DNA of 64,000 bases from NCBI GenBank assembly GCA_052400685.1, contig JBQTGJ010000001.1. One strand, 5' to 3'. Position 1 is the stretch's first letter. Every line of letters begins with the position of its first letter. The notes below the pieces were generated by a model. The model saw nothing but the letters and a program-made list of their open reading frames with translations, was not told the DNA's origin and searched no databases. Source of the DNA: CAZHHH01 sp052400685 (GTDB lineage: Bacteria; Bacteroidota; Bacteroidia; Bacteroidales; Marinilabiliaceae). A program made the translations under genes and the position numbers. This document shows, one piece after another, positions 26,078 through 35,160 of this stretch.

Positions 26078-28378
26078 GTGCAACAATATCTCAGTCAATT
26101 GAATGAGGCTCAACGTGAGGCCGTAGTGGCAGGAGACGGACCTTCCCTGGTGATTGCGGGAGCCGGATCAGGAAAAACCCGGGTTCTTACGTATCGAATA
26201 GCCTATCTTCTTTCAAAAGGTGTTGAGCCATGGCGTATTTTGGCGTTGACATTTACCAATAAGGCAGCGCGCGAAATGAAAGAACGTATTGGTGTTATTG
26301 TTGGCGATGAGGTTGCCCAAAGTCTTTGGATGGGTACTTTTCATTCTATTTTTGCACGAATTTTACGAAAGGAAGCTGTAAATATTGGCTTCTCTTCTAA
26401 TTTCACCATATATGATACTGCCGATTCGAAGAGTCTGATCAAATCGATCATTAAGGAGATGAAGTTGGTTGGTAAGGAGTATAAGCCAGGTCTTATATTA
26501 TCCAGAATTTCAGGTGCCAAAAACGATTTGGTTACGCCGGCAGCCTATGCACGTGATGAGCATCGTATGATTGCTGATCGTTCGGCAAATGTGCCAAAGG
26601 TTCATGAGATTTTTCAGCGTTATGTTAAGGAATGCCGTAAGGCCGGGGCCATGGATTTTGATGATTTATTGCTTTATACCAATGTACTTTTTCGCGATCA
26701 TCCCGAGTCATTGGCTCGTTATCAGCAGCAGTTCAGATATGTATTGGTAGATGAGTATCAGGATACCAATTTTTCGCAATATCTGATTGTTCGTAAACTG
26801 GCTGAGCAACATCACAACGTTTGTGTGGTAGGCGACGATGCCCAAAGTATTTATAGCTTCCGGGGTGCTAAAATTGAGAATATCCTGAATTTTAGAAACG
26901 ATTACCCCGAGTACAAATTATTTAAGCTGGAGCAAAATTATCGGTCTACCCAAATGATCGTCAATGCTGCCAATAGCATCATAGCAAATAATAAGGGACA
27001 GATAAAAAAAGTGGTTTTTTCGGAGAAGGAACCCGGCGATAAAATTAAAGTTTTGTCGGCAATCAGCGATATGGAAGAAGGTTTTTTGGTGGTTAAGAAT
27101 TTGATGACGCAGCGCCTCGAAAACGGTAGTTCGTATGCTGAGTTTGCTATTTTATATCGCACCAATGCGCAATCGCGTATTTTTGAGGAGGCATTGCGTA
27201 AAAATAATATCCCTTACAAAATATATGGGGGGCTGTCGTTTTATCAACGTAAGGAAATTAAAGATTTGCTCGCCTATCTGCGACTGGCTGTTAATCCGCG
27301 CGACGGCGAGGCTTTGAAACGAGTTATTAACTACCCTGCCCGTGGTATAGGAAAAACCACTTTGGATAGATTGACTGCTGCAGCTGCTGTTAATGATTTG
27401 TCGTTGTGGGAAGTGCTTTCACATCCATCTTTATCGTCGCTGGGTTTTAATGCCGGCATACTGAAAAAGCTGGGTAGCTTTACGGCGCTGATAAGCGGGT
27501 TCATCAATCAGGTCCCCAATATGGATGCTTATGAGCTGACGTCGGAAATAGTGACCCAGAGTGGAATACTAAAGGAGTTGCATCAGGATAAATCCAACGA
27601 AGGGCAAACGCGTATTGAGAATGTCGATGAATTGATTAACGGGGTTCGTGATTTTACAGAAGGTCGCCGGGAGGCTGGTTTGGAGAATACGTTGGTTCAT
27701 TTTCTTGAGGAGGTTTCACTTCTTACCGATCAGGATACAGATACGTCGGATGACAATGACAAGGTAACTTTGATGACGATTCATTCGGCCAAAGGGCTGG
27801 AGTTTCCTTATGTTTATGTGGTTGGTGTAGAGGAAGGACTGTTTCCTTCTTCCATGTCAAATTATTCGGAACAGGCGATTGAGGAAGAGAGGCGGTTGTT
27901 TTATGTTGCTGTTACACGCGCCGAGAAGAATGTGACATTGTCGTATGCGCGTAGCAGATTTAAATATGGCGAGCATTCGTTTGCTACGCCCAGTCGTTTT
28001 TTTTCTGATATTGATTCTAAATATCTGGATGATTCGGAAGTGTCGGTTAAACAACGTCCCGCCTCTGCAACGCCTCGGTTTGAGTCTGGAAGGTCATCGG
28101 CTGGCAGTATGGCTGGTCGATTTAAAAGAAAGACACCAGAGTTTAATTATCGTGAGCGGACGTCAGATGCCGGTTCGGCACCACGTTTTGGCAATCGGAC
28201 AGGTGTCGATAACTCTGGCATTGTATTGGGGTGCAAAGTTGAGCACGATCGTTTTGGCTATGGTGAAGTGGTCGCCCTGGAAGGTGTTGCTCCCAATGTA
28301 AAAGCCACAGTATCATTTGAAAACGCCGGACAGAAACAATTGTTGTTAAAGTTTGCCAAACTAAAAATATTGAAGTAA
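26078..28378 (+). CDS. UvrD/PcrA-type ATP-dependent DNA helicase
   Basis: A 766-residue superfamily 1A helicase unwinding DNA 3' to 5' in repair and replication restart. Motifs in order are the Q motif LNEAQREAV, Walker A AGAGSGKTR, Ia LTFTNKAAREMKER, II VDEYQDTN, III GDDAQSIYSFRGA, IV LEQNYRS, V TIHSAKGLEFPYVYVVG and VI VAVTRAEK. The last 100 residues include a basic linker and a GCKVEHDRFGYGEV segment, a PcrA-type C-terminal Tudor-like domain. The start is GTG at 26078; no earlier ATG is in frame. PcrA-like and UvrD-like assignments are equally possible. Confidence 0.93.
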   Translation: MQQYLSQLNEAQREAVVAGDGPSLVIAGAGSGKTRVLTYRIAYLLSKGVEPWRILALTFTNKAAREMKERIGVIVGDEVAQSLWMGTFHSIFARILRKEAVNIGFSSNFTIYDTADSKSLIKSIIKEMKLVGKEYKPGLILSRISGAKNDLVTPAAYARDEHRMIADRSANVPKVHEIFQRYVKECRKAGAMDFDDLLLYTNVLFRDHPESLARYQQQFRYVLVDEYQDTNFSQYLIVRKLAEQHHNVCVVGDDAQSIYSFRGAKIENILNFRNDYPEYKLFKLEQNYRSTQMIVNAANSIIANNKGQIKKVVFSEKEPGDKIKVLSAISDMEEGFLVVKNLMTQRLENGSSYAEFAILYRTNAQSRIFEEALRKNNIPYKIYGGLSFYQRKEIKDLLAYLRLAVNPRDGEALKRVINYPARGIGKTTLDRLTAAAAVNDLSLWEVLSHPSLSSLGFNAGILKKLGSFTALISGFINQVPNMDAYELTSEIVTQSGILKELHQDKSNEGQTRIENVDELINGVRDFTEGRREAGLENTLVHFLEEVSLLTDQDTDTSDDNDKVTLMTIHSAKGLEFPYVYVVGVEEGLFPSSMSNYSEQAIEEERRLFYVAVTRAEKNVTLSYARSRFKYGEHSFATPSRFFSDIDSKYLDDSEVSVKQRPASATPRFESGRSSAGSMAGRFKRKTPEFNYRERTSDAGSAPRFGNRTGVDNSGIVLGCKVEHDRFGYGEVVALEGVAPNVKATVSFENAGQKQLLLKFAKLKILK

Positions 28379-28497
28379 TTTTGGCCCTAGGCATTAAATA
28401 TCTCCGCTTCTTTTTTTTATTTTCAAAACTTTACCTGCCGCACCTAAGAAGCTGTTTTTGATTATTGTATATTATTTTTAAATCATATTTTTAATTG

Positions 28498-29115
28498 ATG
28501 GATTACAATTCACAACGTAAACCTCTTGTACTTCCTGAGTACGGACGGCATATTCACAAAATGGTTGACTATGCCAAAAATATTGAAGACAGGGAGGAGA
28601 GAACCCGTGCAGCCAATGCTATTGTGGCTGTGATGGGAAATTTATTTCCACATTTGCGCGATGTAAGCGATTTTAAACATAAATTATGGGATCATTTGGC
28701 GATTATGTCTGATTTCGAAATTGACATCGATTTCCCTTATTCGCTTCCCCAACGTGATAATTTTGTGGGTAAACCCAGTGTCGTGCCTTATAGTGAGAAT
28801 AAAATGGCTTTTAGACATTATGGGAAGCTTATTGAACAAATGATAGGAAAAGCAATTGAGATGGAAGAGGGGGAGTTGAAGAATCATCTTATCAATTTGT
28901 TGTCCAATCATATGCGAAAATCTTTGCTGAGCTGGAACAAGGATTATGCTACCGATGAACGTATAAAACAGGATATCTATAAGCTTTCGCATGGTAAGCT
29001 GGACGTTGATTTGGAATTGGTTAAGGGCCCTGAAATCAGAGAAAGTCACTTGCCCAATAACAATAATATCAATCGTCAGCGTAAGCGGCATTATGTTCGT
29101 AAGTCCAGGGATTAG
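28498..29115 (+). CDS. DUF4290 domain-containing protein
   Basis: A 205-residue, mostly helical and highly charged protein matching the Bacteroidota-specific DUF4290 family (MDYNSQRKPLVLPEYGRHIHKMVDYA). The C terminus is basic (RQRKRHYVRKSRD), suggesting nucleic-acid or membrane contact. The ATG at 28498 is preferred to a TTG one codon earlier. It lies 44 bases upstream of murA; this order is, to my knowledge, conserved in the phylum, which hints at a link to cell-wall synthesis. Its function is unknown. Confidence 0.85.
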   Translation: MDYNSQRKPLVLPEYGRHIHKMVDYAKNIEDREERTRAANAIVAVMGNLFPHLRDVSDFKHKLWDHLAIMSDFEIDIDFPYSLPQRDNFVGKPSVVPYSENKMAFRHYGKLIEQMIGKAIEMEEGELKNHLINLLSNHMRKSLLSWNKDYATDERIKQDIYKLSHGKLDVDLELVKGPEIRESHLPNNNNINRQRKRHYVRKSRD

Positions 29116-29159
29116 TTTAAACAGAAAAAACGTTTGTTTTTTTGTGAAGCAATTTTCAA

Positions 29160-30464
29160 ATGAGCAGTTTTGAAATAAAGGGTGCTTGCCGAATGAAGGG
29201 CGATATTTTTCCTCAAGGCGCTAAAAATGAAGCACTTCAAGTTATTTGCGCCGTCCTTTTGACACCCGAAACAGTTGTTATTAATAACATCCCGGACATT
29301 TTGGATGTTAACAATCTTATCTTTTTATTGGAAGAGATGGGTGTTGAGATTACCCGTACTTCACCCAACGCTTGTGCATTTAAGGCCGATAATGTCTGCC
29401 TTGAGTATCTTCAAACACCTGAATTTCGCCAAAGAGCTTCTTCCTTACGTGGTTCCATTATGATTATGGGGCCTCTGCTGGCGCGTTACGGAAAAGCTTA
29501 TTTTCCAAAACCAGGAGGAGATAAAATAGGTCGTCGTCGATTGGATACTCATTTTTATGGCTTCGAAAAGTTAGGCGCACGTTTTGATTATAATCCCGAC
29601 GAGACTTTTTATTCTGTTGATGCGACGTCTCTTCATGGCACCTATATGCTGTTGGATGAGGCTTCGGTGACAGGTACTGCTAATATTATTATGACAGCGG
29701 TACTCACAAAAGGAATCACGACTATTTACAATGCGGCATGTGAACCTTATATTCAGCAGCTTTGTAAAATGTTGGTGAGTATGGGGGCTAATATTAATGG
29801 AATAGGTTCCAATCTGCTTATTATTAATGGCGTTGACCAATTGGGCTCGTGTCAGCATACAATATTACCCGACATGATTGAAGTCGGTAGTTTTATTGGC
29901 ATGGCTGCTATGACGCGTAGTCATATTACCATTCGGGATGCAGCACCCGAACAGCTCGGTATTATTCCGCTTTCGTTTGAGCGCATGGGTATTCAGATGG
30001 AGATTAAAGGACAGGATATTATTGTGCCTGCGCAGGAGGAGTATGTTATTGAAACGTTTATCGATGGTTCTATTATGACCATTGCTGATGCCCCCTGGCC
30101 AGGTCTGACACCCGACCTGCTTAGTGTTTTTCTGGTAGTGGCAACACAAGCTAAAGGAAGTGTTCTGATTCACCAAAAAATGTTTGAAAGTCGTCTGTTT
30201 TTTGTCGACAAATTGATTGATATGGGTGCGCAAATTATACTCTGCGATCCTCATCGTGCTACTGTTATTGGTAATAACCACCGAAATCCGCTACGTGGAA
30301 GTGTTATGACTTCCCCGGATATCCGTGCCGGCGTTGCTTTGCTTATTGCCGCCTTGTCGGCCCAGGGAACCAGTATTATTCATAATATTGAGCAAATTGA
30401 CAGAGGTTATCAGAATATTGATGTTCGTCTGAATGCATTGGGGGCTTCTATTCGTCGTTTGTAA
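29160..30464 (+). CDS. murA: UDP-N-acetylglucosamine 1-carboxyvinyltransferase with Asp at the catalytic Cys position
   Basis: A 434-residue enolpyruvyl transferase that adds enolpyruvate from PEP to UDP-GlcNAc, the first committed step of peptidoglycan synthesis. The PEP/substrate lysine is in GAKNEALQ (Lys 22). The active-site loop reads PGGDKIGRRRLD, where E. coli has PGGCxIGARPVD; the fosfomycin-target Cys is therefore Asp 121 (codon 29520-29522). The same exchange in mycobacteria and chlamydiae gives an active, fosfomycin-insensitive enzyme. The gene is complete and follows the DUF4290 gene. Confidence 0.94.
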   Translation: MSSFEIKGACRMKGDIFPQGAKNEALQVICAVLLTPETVVINNIPDILDVNNLIFLLEEMGVEITRTSPNACAFKADNVCLEYLQTPEFRQRASSLRGSIMIMGPLLARYGKAYFPKPGGDKIGRRRLDTHFYGFEKLGARFDYNPDETFYSVDATSLHGTYMLLDEASVTGTANIIMTAVLTKGITTIYNAACEPYIQQLCKMLVSMGANINGIGSNLLIINGVDQLGSCQHTILPDMIEVGSFIGMAAMTRSHITIRDAAPEQLGIIPLSFERMGIQMEIKGQDIIVPAQEEYVIETFIDGSIMTIADAPWPGLTPDLLSVFLVVATQAKGSVLIHQKMFESRLFFVDKLIDMGAQIILCDPHRATVIGNNHRNPLRGSVMTSPDIRAGVALLIAALSAQGTSIIHNIEQIDRGYQNIDVRLNALGASIRRL

Positions 30465-30465
30465 A

Positions 30466-30514
30466 TGACCGTTCATGCAAAAAAATGAGCCATTGGTCAA
30501 TTTTCTTCTCTTTT
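30466..30514 (+). terminator. Possible weak terminator after murA
   Basis: TGACC...TCAT pairs imperfectly with ATGA...TGGTCA around an A-rich loop, and a pyrimidine-rich tract (TTTTCTTCTCTTTT) follows. The stem has mismatches, so the call is tentative. Confidence 0.35.
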
Positions 30515-30604
30515 GCTAGGTGCTTAAAGTGTTGATTATTAGCATATTACACACCATGCGTTTTAATTTAAATATAATTTTTAACATTTACAAGCTTTAT
30601 TTTC

Positions 30605-30635
30605 TTGAATATTGATGTTTTATAGCATACTTTTG
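30605..30635 (+). promoter_or_regulatory. Promoter of the thioredoxin-fold protein gene
   Basis: TTG at 30605-30607, 20 bases, then TACTTTTG at 30628-30635, an exact TAnnTTTG. Transcription would start near 30642, leaving a leader of about 94 bases. Confidence 0.55.
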
Positions 30636-30735
30636 TCGTGATAATTCACCGGTAAAAATGTAACCTTTTGGTTTGCGTGAATTTTGTAAAGTTTACAAAT
30701 TGTTTTTGCCGATAGTATTTACCTAAAAGAAATGC

Positions 30736-31296
30736 ATGAAACTTAAAGCTGTTTCGTTATTTGTTATCGCCGGATTGGTGTTTTTATCCTTTATGAATGG
30801 CTCGCAAGAGCCACGTGTGGGTTTGGAAGTTGGCGATAAAGCCCCCGAGATCAATGCCAGATTAATTAGTGGTAAAGGTTTTAGTACCGACTCACTTAAA
30901 GGTAAGATGATTTTGGTTAGCTTTTGGGCGTCTTACGATGCGCCATCACGAATTGAAAATTTCAGTAAAAAAATACTTTTGGAGCAATATCGCCTCAAAT
31001 CTTTTTATAAGAGCGAAGGATTAGTAATTGTAAGTGTTTCTCTTGATCGGTTCAAAGCACCTTACTTAAGCTCTATTGAACGCGATGGAATTGAAAATTT
31101 TTATCACTTGTGTGATTTTAAAGGTAGTGAATCAAAATTGGCAGAAGTTTTTTCTGTGGAAGATCAAATGATGAGTTTTTTGATTGATGGTGAAGGCCGT
31201 ATTGTGGACCGAAGCTCTGACGTCAGGCATATTGAGGCCACGCTTCAGCGTTTGGATGCACAGCATATCAGTCATTTGGCTTTTGGTTCACGTTAG
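30736..31296 (+). CDS. Thioredoxin-fold protein (TlpA/AhpC-like) lacking the redox cysteines
   Basis: A 186-residue exported protein with an N-terminal hydrophobic signal (about 1-22, no clear lipobox). The core matches TlpA/AhpC-TSA domains: VGDKAPEINARLISGKGF, LKGKMILVSFWASYD, VIVSVSLDR and MSFLIDGEGRIV. Active members have FWASWCGPCR; here the segment is FWASYDAPSR, so both cysteines are replaced and thiol-disulfide exchange is not possible. A structural, chaperone or binding role in the periplasm is inferred. It has its own promoter and is followed by a strong hairpin. Confidence 0.82.
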   Translation: MKLKAVSLFVIAGLVFLSFMNGSQEPRVGLEVGDKAPEINARLISGKGFSTDSLKGKMILVSFWASYDAPSRIENFSKKILLEQYRLKSFYKSEGLVIVSVSLDRFKAPYLSSIERDGIENFYHLCDFKGSESKLAEVFSVEDQMMSFLIDGEGRIVDRSSDVRHIEATLQRLDAQHISHLAFGSR

Positions 31297-31351
31297 GATT
31301 GATGTTAGCTTGGATTTTGAGATAGAGAACTTGAATTTAGAATTGGTTTTT

Positions 31352-31390
31352 ATGACAAAGGCAGTGTCGGTACGACACTGCTTTTGTCAT
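31352..31390. terminator. Long perfect hairpin after the thioredoxin-fold gene
   Basis: ATGACAAAG plus GCAGTGTCG pairs with CGACACTGC plus TTTTGTCAT over 18 bp (one G-T pair) with a three-base GTA loop. A run of four Ts lies within the 3' arm, but no long T run follows, so it may stabilise the mRNA 3' end rather than act as a strict intrinsic terminator. Confidence 0.6.
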
Positions 31391-31581
31391 TCTTGCAGTT
31401 TTGGATGATGCCTTTGGTGTGTGGGCTGTCAAATTGTCTAGTTATGGGAATTTGGCAGGAAAATTGTCTAAATTTGCCCGCTGGCAGGGATTCTGTGCCT
31501 AATATTATTTTTTAAACATTGATATTTGTGTTCAGTGTTTGTTAAGTAGTTGATTAATAATCGAAATAACAATATTTAGAT

Positions 31582-32259
31582 ATGAGTAATAAAAAGTCTT
31601 CAAGTAAAAATAAAGAAAAGTTGAAGAAGGAAGTGGAGGCAGATAGTGTTGAGAATTCTTCAGAAAATATACCTCATAATGAGGTGATTGACGATTCTTC
31701 CGAGTCAGCTGAACCTTCAAAATCAAAATCAAATGATTCTTCAAAGTCAAAAGGGACTGCGGAATCAAAAGAGTCTAAGGAAGCTCCTCAAATGGAAACT
31801 CCTGCTGAAAGTGAAGTTGAGATTCTGGAACGAAAATTAGCCGAATTGAACGATAAACATGTTCGTTTGATTGCAGAATACGATAATTATCGTAAACGGA
31901 CGTTGAAAGAAAAGATGGAATTAACCCGTTTGGCCGGAGAAAAGATATTTTTGAATATTTTACCGGTGGTTGATGATTTTGAAAGAGCGATTCAGCATTT
32001 GGATACAGCCAGTGATTTGAATGCAGTTAAAGAGGGTATCAATTTAATCTACAGTAAATTTATCACTTTTCTGAATCAGAACGGCGTGAAAGAGGTCGAG
32101 ACGAAGGAACAGGATTTTGATTTGGATCTGCATGAAGCCATTACAAAAATTCCAGCTCCTGCAGAAGATTTGAAGGGGAAGATTATTGATTGTGTTCAAA
32201 AAGGGTATATGCTCGACGATAAAGTCATCCGCTTCCCTAAAGTTGTTGTAGGCGAATAA
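31582..32259 (+). CDS. grpE: Nucleotide exchange factor GrpE
   Basis: A 225-residue co-chaperone that releases ADP from DnaK. The first 75 residues are a low-complexity, charged, Ser/Lys/Glu-rich extension. A coiled coil follows (LERKLAELNDKHVRLIAEYDNYRKRT, with the family motif YDNYRKRT) and then the beta-wing domain with DLHEAI near the C terminus and VVVGE at the end. It is 24 bases upstream of dnaJ; no dnaK is in the window. Heat-shock regulation is likely, but no operator was recognised. Confidence 0.94.
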   Translation: MSNKKSSSKNKEKLKKEVEADSVENSSENIPHNEVIDDSSESAEPSKSKSNDSSKSKGTAESKESKEAPQMETPAESEVEILERKLAELNDKHVRLIAEYDNYRKRTLKEKMELTRLAGEKIFLNILPVVDDFERAIQHLDTASDLNAVKEGINLIYSKFITFLNQNGVKEVETKEQDFDLDLHEAITKIPAPAEDLKGKIIDCVQKGYMLDDKVIRFPKVVVGE

Positions 32260-32283
32260 AATTTAAAACAAAACCAACCGGTT

Positions 32284-33441
32284 ATGTCAAAACGTGATTA
32301 TTACGAGATATTAGGAGTTAGTAAAAGTGCCACGGCTGAGGAGATTAAAAAGGCTTATCGCAAAAAAGCCATTCAGTACCATCCCGATAAAAATCCGGGG
32401 AATCATGAGGCCGAAGAAAAATTTAAGGAAGCTGCTGAGGCCTATGAGGTGCTGAGTAATCCCGAGAAAAGAAGTCGTTACGATCAGTTTGGGCATGCCG
32501 GAGTGGGAGGTGCAGCCGGTGGAGGCGGTGGCTTTGGCGGCGGAATGAGCATGGACGATATCTTTTCGCATTTTGGTGATATTTTTGGTGGTGGTTTTGG
32601 TGGTTTTAGCAGCTTTGGCGGTTTTGGATCATCACGCTCGTCTCAGCGTGTAAACAAAGGAACCAATCTCCGGGTGAAGGTGAAGCTTAATCTTCAGGAA
32701 ATTGCCAATGGCGTTGAAAAGAAAATTAAGGTCAAGAAATATGTTAGTTGTAGCCACTGTAATGGCACTGGAGCTGATAACGGGACGGCATACAGTTCTT
32801 GTAATACTTGCCACGGCACCGGACATGTAACGCGTGTATCGAATACTATTTTGGGTCAAATGCAGACCTCTTCGCCTTGCCCCACTTGTCAGGGCGAAGG
32901 CCGTGTTATCACCAAAAAATGTGTTCATTGTAATGGTGAAGGGTTGCTGAGAGAAGAGGAGGTGTTGTCAATACGTATACCTGCCGGCGTTGAAGAAGGG
33001 ATGCAACTATCTGTTTCAGGTAAAGGGAATGCTGCACGCCGTGGTGGTGTTAATGGTGATTTATTGGTCTTGATACAGGAGGAGCCGCACCCCGATTTGA
33101 TTCGCGAAGGTCGGGATCTTATCTATAATCTGACCTTAAGTATTCCCGATGCTATTTTAGGTTCTACCGTTGAGATACCTATTGTAGAAGGAAAAGTGAA
33201 AGTGAAAATAGATGCCGGAACTCAACCGGGTAAAATATTACGACTAAAGGGCAAAGGACTACCTGAGGTAAATAGCTATCAGCATGGAGATTTATTGGTG
33301 CGTATAAGTGTTTATATACCAAAGGAGCTTTCGCGCGAGGACTCTAAAATTATTGAGAAGCTGAAAGACTCGGAGGCTTTCACACCAAAAAAAGGTGAGG
33401 AGCAGAATTTTTTTAGTCGCATGAGAAGTATGTTTGAATAG
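32284..33441 (+). CDS. dnaJ: Chaperone protein DnaJ
   Basis: A 385-residue type I J-protein. The J domain (1-70) has the HPD motif in IQYHPDKNPG. A Gly/Phe-rich linker spans about 75-120. Four zinc-binding CxxCxGxG-type repeats follow (CSHCNGTG, CNTCHGTG, CPTCQGEG, CVHCNGEG, about 157-225), then two C-terminal substrate-binding domains. It stimulates DnaK ATPase and delivers unfolded proteins. It sits between grpE and oxyR, all close enough to be co-transcribed. Confidence 0.96.
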   Translation: MSKRDYYEILGVSKSATAEEIKKAYRKKAIQYHPDKNPGNHEAEEKFKEAAEAYEVLSNPEKRSRYDQFGHAGVGGAAGGGGGFGGGMSMDDIFSHFGDIFGGGFGGFSSFGGFGSSRSSQRVNKGTNLRVKVKLNLQEIANGVEKKIKVKKYVSCSHCNGTGADNGTAYSSCNTCHGTGHVTRVSNTILGQMQTSSPCPTCQGEGRVITKKCVHCNGEGLLREEEVLSIRIPAGVEEGMQLSVSGKGNAARRGGVNGDLLVLIQEEPHPDLIREGRDLIYNLTLSIPDAILGSTVEIPIVEGKVKVKIDAGTQPGKILRLKGKGLPEVNSYQHGDLLVRISVYIPKELSREDSKIIEKLKDSEAFTPKKGEEQNFFSRMRSMFE

Positions 33442-33454
33442 TTAATATGAGTAA

Positions 33455-34381
33455 ATGAACATTCAGCAATTAGAATATATCGTTGCGCTTGATGATCATC
33501 GACATTTTGTGACAGCAGCCGAGCATTGTCATGTTACGCAACCGACGCTTACTATGCAGCTGAAAAAGTTGGAAGATGAATTGGGAGTATTGCTGTTCGA
33601 TCGGTCTAAAAAACCTCTGAAGCCTACTGCCGAAGGGGAATTGTTTATATCCCGATCGCGTCGTATTTTACATGATTTAAACGACCTTCAAAATAGTCTG
33701 TACGAGGAGATAAATACCATAAAGGGCGACTTTCGATTGGGTATTATACCAACATTGGCGCCCCATTTATTGCCTTTATTTTTGGATACTTTTGTGCGAG
33801 AGAATCCCGATACTATACTTCATATTGAAGAGATGGAGTCGGAAATGATTATTAAAGCACTGCGCGAAGACCGTCTTGATGTGGCCATTATGGCAACACC
33901 TACCGACGAGCGTGATTTGAGTGAGACGATGCTTTTTAATGAGCCGTTCTTGTTTTATGCGCCAGTGGGGCATCCTCTTTTGAATCAAAAGGAGGTGGAT
34001 GGAGATGATTTAGATGCCTCTAAATTGTTGCTGCTGGCCGAAGGCCACTGTTTTCGTAGTCAGGCGTTGAATATTTGCCATGGTAATTTTACAACCCGTA
34101 AGTTCAACTTTTTTTACGAAAGTGGTTCTATTGAAACTCTCAAAGGGTTGGTTAAGAAGGGAATTGGGTATACACTGGTGCCCGAATTATCGGTTAACGG
34201 CAGTGATAAAGAATATATACGTCGGTTTGTAATGCCAGAGCCAGCGCGGGAAGTTAGTTTGGTTACTCACACCAGCTTTAATCGTCCGTTGCTCATAGAC
34301 CGTCTGAAAGCAGCGGTTCGTGAAACATTGCCTGACAATATTGATAAACCAAGAGAAATAGTTAAGGTCAAGTGGCGATAA
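33455..34381 (+). CDS. oxyR: LysR-type hydrogen-peroxide sensor OxyR
   Basis: A 308-residue LysR-type regulator. The winged helix is at 1-60 (MNIQQLEYIVALDDHRHF, VTQPTLTMQLKKLEDELG) and a periplasmic-binding-like sensor follows. The sensor contains GHCFRSQALNICHG, in which Cys 199 and Cys 208 fall at the same positions as the disulfide-forming cysteines of E. coli OxyR. It should therefore sense peroxide and activate catalase, Dps and peroxiredoxin genes. The ATG is 13 bases after the dnaJ stop, suggesting read-through from the chaperone operon. Confidence 0.93.
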   Translation: MNIQQLEYIVALDDHRHFVTAAEHCHVTQPTLTMQLKKLEDELGVLLFDRSKKPLKPTAEGELFISRSRRILHDLNDLQNSLYEEINTIKGDFRLGIIPTLAPHLLPLFLDTFVRENPDTILHIEEMESEMIIKALREDRLDVAIMATPTDERDLSETMLFNEPFLFYAPVGHPLLNQKEVDGDDLDASKLLLLAEGHCFRSQALNICHGNFTTRKFNFFYESGSIETLKGLVKKGIGYTLVPELSVNGSDKEYIRRFVMPEPAREVSLVTHTSFNRPLLIDRLKAAVRETLPDNIDKPREIVKVKWR

Positions 34382-34439
34382 TGGTTGCTTGACCGTTGTT
34401 TGATGCGCTAGGCTGGAGTTTTCTGAATAGCCTTCCTTG

Positions 34440-34735
34440 TTAATGTTTCGTCATTAATTTTTGTTGCGTTCTAAATTCTTTTGGTGTGCAACCTTTTGGT
34501 TTTAAAAAATCCTGTTAAAATTTGACGGGCTATTGAAGTCGCTTTCGAAACATATTTCGGAAATGTTTTTCTCTGTTTCAAAGAGTTGCTTTGCGGCCTT
34601 GCCAACTCTTAAATCAGATAAATAGTTTGAGAAAGTTCGTTGTGTTCTTTTTTGAAAAAGTGGCTAAATGCCGAGGATCCTGTGTTAATTTTTTGACCCG
34701 GGGGATTCTGCTTTGTGATGTTTCTTTGGAAAGTT
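34440..34735 (-). pseudogene. Decayed AraC-family regulator (C-terminal helix-turn-helix domain only)
   Basis: Three minus-strand reading frames joined in order give the end of an AraC-type domain: GSSAFSHFFKKEHNELSQTI, then LSDLRVGKAAKQLFETEKN continuing ISEICFESDFNSPSNFNRIF, then KPKGCTPKEFRTQQKLM and a stop at 34440. These match the second helix-turn-helix and the PKEFR tail of AraC proteins. At least two frameshifts separate the pieces, and no N-terminal sensor domain remains upstream. It is a relic, possibly of a regulator that once controlled the adjacent uptake locus. Confidence 0.75.
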
Positions 34736-34826
34736 AAACCCCACAGCCCCAACTTTTATTTTTAGCGACGTAATTTCCCCTCCTTTAAATCAAAAGATTT
34801 ACCACCAATATTTGTATTTCCATAAC

Positions 34827-34868
34827 ATGTCCTTAAGATGGTTATTTACCATGTTAAGGACATTTTTT
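34827..34868 (+). terminator. Terminator-like hairpin upstream of the SusCD locus
   Basis: ATGTCCTTAAGATGG and CCATGTTAAGGACAT pair over 14 of 15 positions around a 7-base loop and run straight into six Ts. It could end transcripts from the dnaJ/oxyR side. It lies upstream of the proposed promoter of the uptake locus. Confidence 0.7.
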
Positions 34869-35152
34869 CCGGACTATACAAGCCATTGAAATTTGAATAT
34901 TACTTATCAAACACTTAAACATTAGTTTTTTTTTGATACTTGATGCTGGATAACATCTTTAAATATTCACACAAACTATACTTTTTTATTCTTGTATTAA
35001 CGATGGGGTATTGTTGTAATTTTTTAGGTGTCATTGTTTTAGCATATAAAGTTAAGATTATTAGAAACTCAATTTGCCAATATTCCCTTTTTTAATAACT
35101 AAAAATCCTCCTCAAAAATACGAGAGTGAACCCTCCTCTTAATGATGTACTA

Positions 35153-35160
35153 TATCTTTG
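35153..35160 (+). promoter_or_regulatory. Probable -7 element of the SusCD locus
   Basis: TATCTTTG matches TAnnTTTG exactly. Transcription would begin near 35167, leaving a leader of about 190 bases before the LamG lipoprotein. A -33 TTTG is not evident, which would fit a promoter needing an activator. Confidence 0.45.
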
